DNA of 13,913 nt. Source: an uncultured Pseudorhodobacter sp. Its GTDB lineage: Bacteria > Pseudomonadota > Alphaproteobacteria > Rhodobacterales > Rhodobacteraceae. The position numbers and the translations under genes are program-made. The stretch's first letter is position 1; each line of letters starts with the position of its first letter. Of the stretch, positions 6,879 to 13,479 are shown in pieces. The stretch spans positions 1-13,913 of the forward strand of contig CAMFIX010000025.1 in NCBI GenBank assembly GCA_945952425.1. Reading direction: 5' to 3'. The notes below the pieces were generated by a model. That model was not told where the DNA came from, ran no database searches, and saw nothing but the letters and a program-made list of their open reading frames with translations.

Positions 6879-7255
6879 GACCCGCCTCCGTCGCCGCGCA
6901 GGCCGCGCATCACGGCGGTGTTGATGTCGATCAGCACCTCGACCGAGGCCTTGTTGTCCAGGACCGAACGGGTGTGGCCGGCGGTGAATTCGTAAAGATA
7001 GAAGAGCTGGGCGCGCAGCGGCGCGGGCAGGCCATTGCCCTTTTCCGCGACATCGGCGGCCAGCGCCGACCACAGCTGGAGATTCTCGGTCAGCGCCATC
7101 GCCAACTGCGGGAAGTCTTCCTTGCGCCGCATCCAGGCCGACGAGAGTTTCTGGGTGCAGCGGGCGAGCAGGTCGTATTCATGGGCGCGCGGCGTGCGCA
7201 CGGGGGCCTCGCGGCGGCCATAGACCGCGCGGGCATTCGAAGTGGCAGTGGACAC
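6875..7255 (-). CDS. flaF: FlaF, flagellin synthesis/secretion regulator
   Basis: FlaF is the alphaproteobacterial partner of FlbT; in Caulobacter it is needed for flagellin synthesis and secretion and acts against FlbT. The 126-residue product carries the family features: MSTATSNARAVYGRREAPVR, then EYDLLARCTQKLSSAW, ALTENLQLWSALAADVA, LPAPLRAQLFYLYEFT and VEVLIDINTAVMRGL. Start is GTG with GGAAGGA 5-6 bp upstream. Two bases of that Shine-Dalgarno fall in an 8-bp stem with upstream sequence (7267-7302), see the hairpin entry. Stop overlaps the flbT start (ATGA). It is separated from flagellin by a 77-bp gap with a strong hairpin. Confidence 0.95.
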   Translation of the reverse strand: MSTATSNARAVYGRREAPVRTPRAHEYDLLARCTQKLSSAWMRRKEDFPQLAMALTENLQLWSALAADVAEKGNGLPAPLRAQLFYLYEFTAGHTRSVLDNKASVEVLIDINTAVMRGLRGDGGGS

Positions 7256-7266
7256 GATTTATCCTT

Positions 7267-7302
7267 CCGGTCTTGCGTTGGGGTCTCGCGGCTGAAGACC
7301 GG
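7267..7302 (-). promoter_or_regulatory. Hairpin touching the flaF ribosome-binding site, exclusive with the flagellin terminator
   Basis: CCGGTCTT (7267-7274) is perfectly complementary to AAGACCGG (7295-7302), giving an 8-bp stem with a 20-base loop in the flagellin-flaF gap. In the minus-strand RNA the 3' arm ends in the first GG of the flaF Shine-Dalgarno (GGAAGGA, 7268-7262). Its 5' arm shares four bases (7299-7302) with the terminator-like hairpin next to it, so both cannot form fully at the same time. Function is inferred. Confidence 0.45.
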
Positions 7303-7323
7303 GGGGCCGGAAAAGCCCCCCGG
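7299..7323 (-). terminator. Strong hairpin after the flagellin gene (terminator or mRNA 3' stabiliser)
   Basis: CCGGGGGGC (7299-7307) pairs with GCCCCCCGG (7315-7323): a perfect 9-bp GC stem with a 7-base loop, 9 bp after the flagellin stop codon. In the flagellin RNA the stem is followed by UCUUC rather than a long U run, so termination may be partial. Such a stem would allow abundant flagellin mRNA and lower readthrough into flaF-flbT. Confidence 0.6.
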
Positions 7324-7332
7324 ATCAGGCGG

Positions 7333-8538
7333 TTACCGGAAGAGCGACAGCAGGGCTTGCGGCTGCTGGTTGGCGATCGACAGGGCTTGCGTCGACAGCT
7401 GTTGTTGCACCTGCAGGGCCTGCAGGCGTGCGGAGGCTTCCTCCATGTTGGCATCGACCAGCGAGCCGATGCCGGACTTCATCGAATCGACCAGCTTGCC
7501 CACGAAGTCCTTTTGCGTGTCGACACGGCTTTGTGCAGAGCCGAAGGAGGCGGAAGCATTGATCGCGGTTTGCATCATGGACTCGATGTTGCCCAGCGCC
7601 GCCGTCGCACCTGCCGCGGTCGTAGGCGCGATGCCGGATAGTGCGCCCAGCCCGCCGGTAACGGCATTGTTGAACTGCGCGGTATCCGACAGGGCGTTGG
7701 AGCAGGTGTTGGAGAAAGCCAGCGTGCCGGGGGCAGAGCTGTCATAGTCGACGGTCAGCCCCGAAATGTTCAGGGATTCGATCGACTTCTTCAGCCCGAT
7801 GGCCACCAGGTCCGACGGCGAGGTCGAGGCGACGTCATCGGCGGTGACGGTATAGCTCGCCGTCTTGCCGCCGATGGCGATCGACACGCTGTCGCCGGCC
7901 GCGAAGGCCGCAGAGCTGTCGTCGATGACGATCGTGCCGGTGCCCGTGCTCGCGTCGATGGCGAAGCCCGCCGTGTCGGCCGCGTTCGAGACCCCGTCCG
8001 AACCCGCCAGCACGCCCTTGGCCGTATAGGCCCCGATCGACAAGTCCTGGCCCGCGACCGAGATCGACGAGGCGGTCACCGATCCGCCCGAACGGTCGAG
8101 CGAGGACAGCACGTTGACGGTGCTTTGCGACCCGTCCACCAGGTTCAGCCCGTTGAACTGCGCCGCCGAGACCACCGAGGAGATCTGGTTCTTCAGCGCG
8201 ACGATGTCGGACTGGATCTTGGTGCGGTCGACGTTGCTTTCCTGCGCCGAGACGATCTTGGCCTTCATCTGGGTCAGGTAGCTGGTCACCGTTTCCGCGG
8301 CCTGACGGGCCACGGCGATGGTCGAGGAGCCGAGCGAGAGGCTGTCCGAGATGCCCTGAAAGCCTTGGACATCCGCCTCCATCACCTTCGAGATCGCCCA
8401 GACGGCGGCATTGTCCTTGGCCGAAGCCACACGTTTGCCCGTCGAGATTTCCGCGGTGGTCTGGCTCAAATTCGTGCTGATCGACTTCATCGTCTGAAGC
8501 GCAACCATCGCACTGTTGTTGGTCAGAATGGACGACAT
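7333..8538 (-). CDS. fliC: Flagellin, filament subunit
   Basis: The 401-residue product is the filament protein. The N-terminal D0/D1 region reads MSSILTNNSAMVALQTMKSI, then TAEISTGKRVASAKDNAAVW and KNQISSVVSAAQFNGLNLVDG. The C-terminal D1/D0 helix ends QALSIANQQPQALLSLFR, the form usual in Rhodobacterales. Residues of about 150-290 are the variable surface domain, rich in Ser, Thr, Ala and Gly. One cysteine (residue 279, codon at 7702-7704) lies in this domain, odd because flagellins generally lack cysteine. FlgL was considered, but length, N-terminal NNSAMVALQTMKSI and the LSLFR terminus favour flagellin. The start ATG has AGGAAA upstream, a long leader with hairpins (8559-8641), and flaF and flbT follow. 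The gene could equally be named flaA or fljK by local custom. Confidence 0.95.
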   Translation of the reverse strand: MSSILTNNSAMVALQTMKSISTNLSQTTAEISTGKRVASAKDNAAVWAISKVMEADVQGFQGISDSLSLGSSTIAVARQAAETVTSYLTQMKAKIVSAQESNVDRTKIQSDIVALKNQISSVVSAAQFNGLNLVDGSQSTVNVLSSLDRSGGSVTASSISVAGQDLSIGAYTAKGVLAGSDGVSNAADTAGFAIDASTGTGTIVIDDSSAAFAAGDSVSIAIGGKTASYTVTADDVASTSPSDLVAIGLKKSIESLNISGLTVDYDSSAPGTLAFSNTCSNALSDTAQFNNAVTGGLGALSGIAPTTAAGATAALGNIESMMQTAINASASFGSAQSRVDTQKDFVGKLVDSMKSGIGSLVDANMEEASARLQALQVQQQLSTQALSIANQQPQALLSLFR

Positions 8539-8558
8539 TTCCGTTTCCTTTGCGGTCA

Positions 8559-8641
8559 GCCGGCGCTTTGCGCCCGGCCTGTTGCACCATCCCCGAAGGA
8601 TGGCTGTTGGGCTTTCTATCCAGTGCGACCGGGCTGCCCGG
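8559..8641 (-). promoter_or_regulatory. Structured flagellin 5' leader with three hairpins
   Basis: Three inverted repeats lie between the flagellin start and its upstream neighbour. The first is 8559-8566 with 8570-8578: eight pairs, one bulge, three-base loop, directly before the ribosome-binding site. The second is CCATCC/GGATGG (8587-8592 with 8598-8603, five-base loop). The third is CCGGG/CCCGG (8629-8633 with 8637-8641, three-base loop). In Caulobacter FlbT acts on such flagellin leaders; flbT is two genes away here. The structures are read by eye; their regulatory role is inferred. The 8539-8750 gap holds no gene. Confidence 0.45.
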
Positions 8642-8688
8642 GACGCGCCACCCCACCTGGGATGCAGGACCGATGAAACGCCTCAACC

Positions 8689-8704
8689 GCTAAGAGAGTG
8701 CTAA
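8689..8704 (-). promoter_or_regulatory. Candidate CtrA-type site upstream of flagellin
   Basis: On the minus strand the sequence is TTAG-N7-TTAGC, seven of nine matches to TTAA-N7-TTAAC with exact spacing, about 150 bp before the flagellin start and upstream of the leader hairpins. No convincing sigma-28 or sigma-54 promoter could be picked out by eye in this gap. Inference from a short motif. Confidence 0.3.
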
Positions 8705-8750
8705 TCGCCAAGACCCATTTCCGGTCGATTTGAACGAAGATCGTCTCAGA

Positions 8751-9107
8751 TCAGAAACGTCCCAGCGGTTTGGCGCCCTGGGTGCCCGGATCGGGCGTTT
8801 CGCGACGGCCCGCGCGGTCATAGGTGACGAGGCTGCGCGCCACCTGCTTCACCTCCGCAAGGCGGCGCAGCGCCGCCTTGATCCCGCGCGAGGTCGCCTG
8901 CAGCGTCGCGGCATTGCGGTCGGCCCGGGCGCGAATCACCGCGACGGCCCGTGCATCCAGCTTCTGGCTGGGGTGGTCGAGCTCGACCTCCAGCGCGGCG
9001 CCGAGCGGCCCCAGTGCCTGGTAATCGTGCCGCAGCAGGGCCGCATGGATATCGTCGAGGATCAGCGCGGCGCGCGGGTCGGGCCGGGTCTCAAGAGCTT
9101 GTGTCAT
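8751..9107 (-). CDS. Small FlgN-like flagellar protein (putative export chaperone)
   Basis: The 118-residue product starts MTQALETRPDPRAALILDDI. It is mostly helical by composition, with no signal peptide or membrane segment: AALLRHDYQALGPLGAALEV and KLDARAVAVIRARADRNAAT are followed by GIKAALRRLAEVKQVARSLV and a polar, probably disordered tail. Size, helical content and position directly after the rod-binding protein fit the FlgN-type chaperones annotated here in Rhodobacterales; FlgN escorts the hook-filament junction proteins FlgK and FlgL. Sequence identity to FlgN cannot be judged by eye, so the name is tentative. The ATG at 9107 overlaps the upstream gene by 17 bp; the open frame continues 17 codons further into that gene, but that extension is less likely to be translated. 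Confidence 0.6.
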   Translation of the reverse strand: MTQALETRPDPRAALILDDIHAALLRHDYQALGPLGAALEVELDHPSQKLDARAVAVIRARADRNAATLQATSRGIKAALRRLAEVKQVARSLVTYDRAGRRETPDPGTQGAKPLGRF

Positions 9108-9396
9108 CGCGTTTCGCCAATGCGTTGAAGATGGTTTGCGCCAGGCCGATGCCGCCATGCTGCACCATGGCCTTGGCCTGTTCCTCGCGCAGGAAGGAGG
9201 CGAACTGGTCCTCGCCCTCGCCGCCGGCGAAGTCCGATGTCGCGTTCAGCCCGGTGTAGGACAGCATTTCGGAGAGGAAGCCGACTTCCATCTCTTGCGA
9301 GCGCTTGCGCAAGAGGGCCTCGCGCTCGGGCGAGAGTTTGGTCTGCGCCGCGTTGGGCGCAGATGGGGGGGGCGCAGTCGTGCGGGGCAAGTCCAT
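9091..9396 (-). CDS. flgJ: Rod-binding protein (FlgJ N-terminal domain only)
   Basis: FlgJ caps the growing rod; in enterobacteria it is fused to a peptidoglycan hydrolase. The 101-residue product contains only the rod-binding domain: SQEMEVGFLSEMLSYTGLN, then GGEGEDQFASFLREEQAKAM and HGGIGLAQTIFNAL. The muramidase half is absent, as is usual in alphaproteobacteria, where a separate enzyme does that job. The N-terminal 20 residues are Pro/Ala-rich. The ATG at 9396 has GGAGA upstream; the open frame beyond it covers the intergenic gap and fliK. It is followed by the FlgN-like gene with a 17-bp overlap. A small dyad (GCAGA/TCTGC, 9414-9426) lies 18 bp before the start. Confidence 0.9.
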   Translation of the reverse strand: MDLPRTTAPPPSAPNAAQTKLSPEREALLRKRSQEMEVGFLSEMLSYTGLNATSDFAGGEGEDQFASFLREEQAKAMVQHGGIGLAQTIFNALAKRDDTSS

Positions 9397-9442
9397 CGGT
9401 TTCTCCGATTCACGCAGATTTTCTGCACTATCCGCGCATCGG

Positions 9443-9458
9443 GTAAACAAGTGGTAAC
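9443..9458 (+). promoter_or_regulatory. Candidate CtrA-type site in the flgJ/fliK divergent gap
   Basis: The plus strand reads GTAA-N7-GTAAC, seven of nine matches to TTAA-N7-TTAAC with exact spacing. It lies between the divergent starts of the rod-binding gene (9396) and fliK (9506). On the minus strand GATAGT, about 9-10 bp downstream of the site, could serve as a weak -10. Inference from motif and position. Confidence 0.35.
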
Positions 9459-9505
9459 CCTTGAACGCCCAATATCGCCTTGGTTTCGGCAGAAGTCGGG
9501 CAAAG

Positions 9506-12500
9506 ATGAACAGTGTCGAGTGGATAGGCGCTCCGAAAGGGGCGATGGCGGTCAGTCTGGGCGAGGCGATCTCGACCCCGGTGCCGGATGACGGCTTCGC
9601 CGCGGTGCTCGGGGCAGAGCCCGTGCAGGGCCATGCCCTTGCGCATGGCCACGCAAAGGGCGCGCATGGCAAGGCGCAAGGCATTGCCCTCAAAGGAAAT
9701 TCCACGGCCGAGCCCGCTGCGGCCGAGGTTCCCGAACCTTTGGCCGATCCAAAGATCGACCTTTCGCCCGCACCCGTCGCGGCTGTCTCTCACGACCCTG
9801 CCGATCCGAAACCGGCCGAGGCGCCCGAGGCTGCCGATGCGGTCATTCCGCCGCAATCCCCCCCTTTGCCGACCCAGATCCTGCCCGTCCTCCCCCTGAT
9901 TCGCCCGGTCGAAGTGGCCGCACAGCCCGCCGCTCCCGGCCGGGACGAACCGGCGCCCGCCGAACCCCTTCCCGCCGCGGCCAAGTCGCCGACGACCCAA
10001 CCCACGCAGCTCGCCGTCCCGGAACCCGCCTCCCCGCGCCGCGGAGAAGAGGGCTACCACACCGCCCGCCTCGCCTTGGGGGCCGAGCCTGTTGCCATGC
10101 CCAACGCGGCCTCCCCCGCCCCCCAAGCCGCGGCGCAGCCAGCTGTGTCGCAACCACCAATGTCACAGTCTTTGGTGCCGCAGCCCGCTGTGTCGCCGCC
10201 CGAATCGGCACCCGAGGCCGTCGCACCAGTGTCTGCCGCCCCCGTCGTCCAGGCCCAGCCCGCCGCCCATCTCGCCCCGTCGGTCGCAGCGCAAGCCACC
10301 GCGGCGCGAGCCTTGCCCGAGCGGCCTTCCGCGCTTGCCCACACCGAAGCACCGGCTCCCGTGCCCCCATCGGCGGCGGACCCCGCCCCGGCACCCGTCA
10401 GGGTCGAAACTTCCGAACCGCATCAAAGCGTTGTGGCCTTCCAGGCCCCTACGCCCGCCCCGCGCGAAATCGCCCCGACGCCCAGCACCGCCGAGACGCC
10501 CGCACCACCGGCCGAACCCCGTGTCGCGAGCGCCCAACCCCCTCGCCCCACCGTTACGCCCGAGCCCCCGGCCGCTGCGCCCCACGACGCTCCCGCACCG
10601 CGTGCCGAGGGGATCTCCAACGCACCCACTTTGGCGCCGCAACCCGAGGGGCCCCAACCTCAGCCGACCCAACCCCTCAAGGTCGTGGTCCCGGAACCCC
10701 TTCCGCCCGCTGCCCCCGCCGCGCCGCAACCCGGGACCGAGCCCCCTGCCCCAGAGGCCGCACAGCCCGACCCGACCCCGCGCGCGGCGCCCCTGTCGCA
10801 GCCGATCCCGCAGCCCAGCCCGGCTCCGCAGGCCGCGCTTCCACCCGAGATGCCCGCCCCGCTTTCCAGGCCCATCCCCCTGCGCCCGGCCATCGCCGAA
10901 CCTGCGCTGCCCCCGGCGCCCACGCCGCAAAGCCACCTGTCGGGCCTTCGCGCGGCGCTGGGCCAAGCCAGCGCCCCCGCCGAGCCCATGACGGCCACGC
11001 CGCCCGAAGCTGTCATGGCGCCTGAACCTGCTGCCCCGCAGGCCCAGGTCGCCCCCGCTATCCCATTGCCAGCGCAACAAGAAACGCCGGAAATGGTGCA
11101 AACGCCCGCGCCGATGCAAACCCCGCCAAAGGCGCAAACGCTGCCACCCTCCCCGGTTCGCCTCTTCGCGCCCGAGCCGCAACCGGCCGACCCGATTCCC
11201 GTGGCCGAGGCTGCGCCCAGCCCTCTTCCCCCCGCGCCCACCTCTACGGTCGCGCCCGCCGTGCCGAGCCCCCAGGAAACCCCAGCCGTCGAGGTCATCC
11301 CGGCCGTCCAACCGCGGCAGGCGACCGCCGCTCCCATGCCCGCCCCAGCCGCGGCGCGCACCGATACGCCTCCGGCCTCCGTCCCCGACACGCCCCTCCC
11401 CCCCCGCGCGCCAGCGTTGCAAAGCATCGACAGCCGCAAGGTCTATGCCTCCGACACGCCGGTCCCCACGCGGACGCCGGTCTTGCCGGTGATGGAGCGC
11501 AGCCCGGCCCCCATGCCCGTCGCCCCCGTGCTGACCGCCACGCCGACGCCTGTGGCCGAGGCCGCCATCCCGCGCATTCCCACGCTGTCTGCCCCAACGG
11601 CCAAGGCGCCCAGTTCCCGACCGAGCCAGGGGCAGGCCATGCCCCTCCCGGCAAGCCCGCCCGTGGCCACCAGTCCCACGCCCGCAGCGCAACCCATTGT
11701 CCTTACAACACAAACTGCGCCATCGCTGCAGCCAGAAACCCCTGCCCCGACAGCCGCGTCCCGTCCGACCCCGACGGCCCGCCCCGCCGCGCAGCCCGTC
11801 CCGACCAAGAACCTGACCGCGCCGCCTCTCGCGATGCCGACCGCCACCCCGGCCCCGGCGGAAACGCCACCGACGCAAGCCGCGCCTATGCCGACCGACA
11901 GCGCCATCCTGGCCGATGTCGCGCCGCCGCCGCGCCCCTCTCGTCCAGCCGCGAAGACCACGCGGGCCGAGCCCGCGCCCACCCTCACCGACACGCGTGC
12001 GGCCCCAAGCCTTCCCCCCGTGGCCGAGCCGCACAAGGCCGCGCGCCCGGCCGATCCCACCGATCAACGCGCGGCCCCGGTTGCCGAAACGCGCCTGCCC
12101 GATGCCGTGGCGCCGTCCCCCGACACGCCACGGCCCTTGCCCGACGCGCCGCCCACAGCCCCTGCGACCACTGCCGCCCCTGCACCGGCTGCCCCGCCGC
12201 CCGTCGCCCCCGCTCAGACCCCCGCCGTGCAAGCCGCAACGGGCGTGACCGCGCCGCAAGCAGCCCTCGCCGCCTCGGCCGAGACGATCCGCAAGGTCGA
12301 GACCGCGCGCGACTTCGCCCCGCGCCTCGTTCGGCGCGTCGCCGAAACCGGCGCGCGCAAGTCGGAAATCGTTCTCGAACCCGCCGAGCTCGGCAAGTTG
12401 CGCTTCGAGCTCGTCACCAAGGGCGACAAGGTCGAGGTGCATCTCGCGGCAGAGCGGCCCGAGACGCTGGACCTTTTGCGCAACAACGCGGCCGAGCTCC

Positions 12501-12700
12501 GGCAGGAGTTCCGCTCCGCCGGGCTCGACACCGGCACGATGAACTTCAGCCAATGGGGGCAGGGCGCGCGCGACGACCGGCCCGCCCTTGCACCCCAACC
12601 CGCGGGCGAGGCGGGCTTCGACCCCTTCGCCGCGCCGCAACCCACACCGAACCCGCCCGAGACGCGCCTGTCGCAGGGTGGGCTAGACCTAAGATTGTGA
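9506..12700 (+). CDS. fliK: FliK-type flagellar hook-length control protein, unusually long
   Basis: FliK is secreted during hook growth, measures hook length and switches export from hook to filament proteins. The 1064-residue product ends in a typical FliK C-terminal (Flg_hook) domain at about 925-1015, with SEIVLEPAELGKLRFELVTK, VEVHLAAERPETLDLLRNNA and ELRQEFRSAGLDTGTMNFS. The N terminus (MNSVEWIGAPKGAMAVSLGE) is short, followed by a His/Gly/Lys patch (residues 42-60). Residues of about 66-912 are Pro/Ala-rich, compared with 405 residues total in Salmonella FliK. Two islands break the pattern: SHLSGLRAALGQ (476-487) and LQSIDSRKVYASD (638-650). The ATG at 9506 is preferred; a TTG at 9461 would add 15 residues but lies only 2 bp after the CtrA-like site. 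flgD follows after 11 bp in the same operon. Confidence 0.9.
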   Translation: MNSVEWIGAPKGAMAVSLGEAISTPVPDDGFAAVLGAEPVQGHALAHGHAKGAHGKAQGIALKGNSTAEPAAAEVPEPLADPKIDLSPAPVAAVSHDPADPKPAEAPEAADAVIPPQSPPLPTQILPVLPLIRPVEVAAQPAAPGRDEPAPAEPLPAAAKSPTTQPTQLAVPEPASPRRGEEGYHTARLALGAEPVAMPNAASPAPQAAAQPAVSQPPMSQSLVPQPAVSPPESAPEAVAPVSAAPVVQAQPAAHLAPSVAAQATAARALPERPSALAHTEAPAPVPPSAADPAPAPVRVETSEPHQSVVAFQAPTPAPREIAPTPSTAETPAPPAEPRVASAQPPRPTVTPEPPAAAPHDAPAPRAEGISNAPTLAPQPEGPQPQPTQPLKVVVPEPLPPAAPAAPQPGTEPPAPEAAQPDPTPRAAPLSQPIPQPSPAPQAALPPEMPAPLSRPIPLRPAIAEPALPPAPTPQSHLSGLRAALGQASAPAEPMTATPPEAVMAPEPAAPQAQVAPAIPLPAQQETPEMVQTPAPMQTPPKAQTLPPSPVRLFAPEPQPADPIPVAEAAPSPLPPAPTSTVAPAVPSPQETPAVEVIPAVQPRQATAAPMPAPAAARTDTPPASVPDTPLPPRAPALQSIDSRKVYASDTPVPTRTPVLPVMERSPAPMPVAPVLTATPTPVAEAAIPRIPTLSAPTAKAPSSRPSQGQAMPLPASPPVATSPTPAAQPIVLTTQTAPSLQPETPAPTAASRPTPTARPAAQPVPTKNLTAPPLAMPTATPAPAETPPTQAAPMPTDSAILADVAPPPRPSRPAAKTTRAEPAPTLTDTRAAPSLPPVAEPHKAARPADPTDQRAAPVAETRLPDAVAPSPDTPRPLPDAPPTAPATTAAPAPAAPPPVAPAQTPAVQAATGVTAPQAALAASAETIRKVETARDFAPRLVRRVAETGARKSEIVLEPAELGKLRFELVTKGDKVEVHLAAERPETLDLLRNNAAELRQEFRSAGLDTGTMNFSQWGQGARDDRPALAPQPAGEAGFDPFAAPQPTPNPPETRLSQGGLDLRL
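9629..9650 (+). repeat. 8-bp perfect inverted repeat inside the start of fliK
   Basis: GGCCATGC (9629-9636) and GCATGGCC (9643-9650) form a perfect 8-bp stem with a 6-base loop, about 125 bases into fliK. Part of the right arm (GCGCATGGC, 9641-9649) recurs directly at 9662-9670, 21 bp further, in the stretch coding for a seven-residue near-repeat (AHGHAKG, AHGKAQG). The repeat may simply reflect the repeated codons. Confidence 0.5.
9700..12240 (+). repeat. Pro/Ala-rich low-complexity coding segment of fliK
   Basis: About 2.5 kb within fliK codes almost only for Pro, Ala, Thr, Val, Glu and Gln, with no exact tandem repeat unit. The coding strand is strongly C-rich over G. Because the codons used rarely make stop codons in other frames, long open frames appear on the opposite strand (for example 10163-12640) and in other frames; these show no family features and are taken as by-products. 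The segment is likely an extended, disordered ruler. Confidence 0.8.
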
Positions 12701-12711
12701 AAGGAAAAGTC

Positions 12712-13389
12712 ATGACCGTTTCCCCAACGACCAGCAGCACGACCCCCACCACCACGCCATCGACCACCGGCACCCAGGCCAGCACCTCGGACAGCCAGAA
12801 GAATTACGACACTTTCCTCAAGATGATGACGACGCAGATCAAGAACCAAGATCCGCTCAACCCGATGGATTCCGACCAGCTGGCCGTGCAGTTGGCCACC
12901 TTTAGCCAGGTGGAGCAGCAGACCAAGACCAACGATCTGCTGACCCAGATGATCTCGCAGACGACTCTGGGCGCCATGGGGCAGATGGTCGGCTGGGTCG
13001 GCAAAGAGGCGCGGGTGACGGCGCCGGTGGGGTTCGACGGCACGAACCCCGTCGATGTCGAGATCGCGCCACGCACCGGGGCCACGAAGGCCGTGCTCGA
13101 AACACGCGACGGCGCGGGCAACCTGGTTTCCAGCACCGAGCTTTCCTCCGCCTCGGGCACCTATGCCTGGCAGGGGCGCGATTCGCAGGGCAACCTCTTG
13201 CCGGCGGGCGATTACACTCTGAGCCTGACGAGCTATTCCGACACCGGCGCGCTCGGCACCGATACGATCTCGCATTACGCGGGCGTGCGCGAGGTTCGCA
13301 GCGGCACCAGCGGGGTCAGCCTGCTTTTGGCCGATGGCACCGAAGTGCCCGCCACCAGCGTCAGCGCGATTCGCGAACCGCAGGGCTGA
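12712..13389 (+). CDS. flgD: FlgD, hook-capping protein
   Basis: FlgD caps the growing hook and promotes FlgE polymerisation. The 225-residue product has a Thr/Ser-rich N-terminal tail (MTVSPTTSSTTPTTTPSTTG), then the conserved core KNYDTFLKMMTTQIKNQDPL, NPMDSDQLAVQLATFSQVEQ and TNDLLTQMI. The C-terminal region from about residue 95 is beta-rich and holds the FlgD Ig-like/tudor domains, including GTYAWQGRDSQGNLLPAGDY. Length is near E. coli FlgD (231). Start ATG at 12712 is set by an AAGGAAAAG ribosome-binding site and homology; the frame stays open upstream over the end of fliK. It follows fliK by 11 bp, a common pairing. The hook gene flgE is not in the window. Confidence 0.96.
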   Translation: MTVSPTTSSTTPTTTPSTTGTQASTSDSQKNYDTFLKMMTTQIKNQDPLNPMDSDQLAVQLATFSQVEQQTKTNDLLTQMISQTTLGAMGQMVGWVGKEARVTAPVGFDGTNPVDVEIAPRTGATKAVLETRDGAGNLVSSTELSSASGTYAWQGRDSQGNLLPAGDYTLSLTSYSDTGALGTDTISHYAGVREVRSGTSGVSLLLADGTEVPATSVSAIREPQG

Positions 13390-13479
13390 CGCCTGCTTCG
13401 CAGTTGCGGCGCGAGGTCAGCCAAGTTACCTATGCGCTTGGCGCCTTCCCCGACGCCAGCGTTTCGAAAGCGAGCATAG

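Noticed and set aside
7333..8538. Flagellin gene as FlgL (hook-filament junction protein)
   Set aside because: N-terminal and C-terminal motifs, 401-residue length and the flaF-flbT neighbourhood fit flagellin better.
9700..12240. Pro/Ala-rich segment as a separate adhesin or cell-wall protein gene
   Set aside because: One uninterrupted frame joins it to the FliK C-terminal domain, and flgD follows directly, as is common for fliK.
10163..12640. 825-codon open frame on the minus strand opposite fliK
   Set aside because: Composition is Gly/Arg-rich, as expected from the reverse complement of Pro/Ala codons, with no family motif. The plus-strand frame ends in a clear FliK domain.
13390..13479. 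Promoter or terminator in the gap after flgD
   Set aside because: CTGC/GCAG is only a 4-bp stem without a T run, and TTGCGG with TACCTA is a poor promoter match; nothing could be supported.
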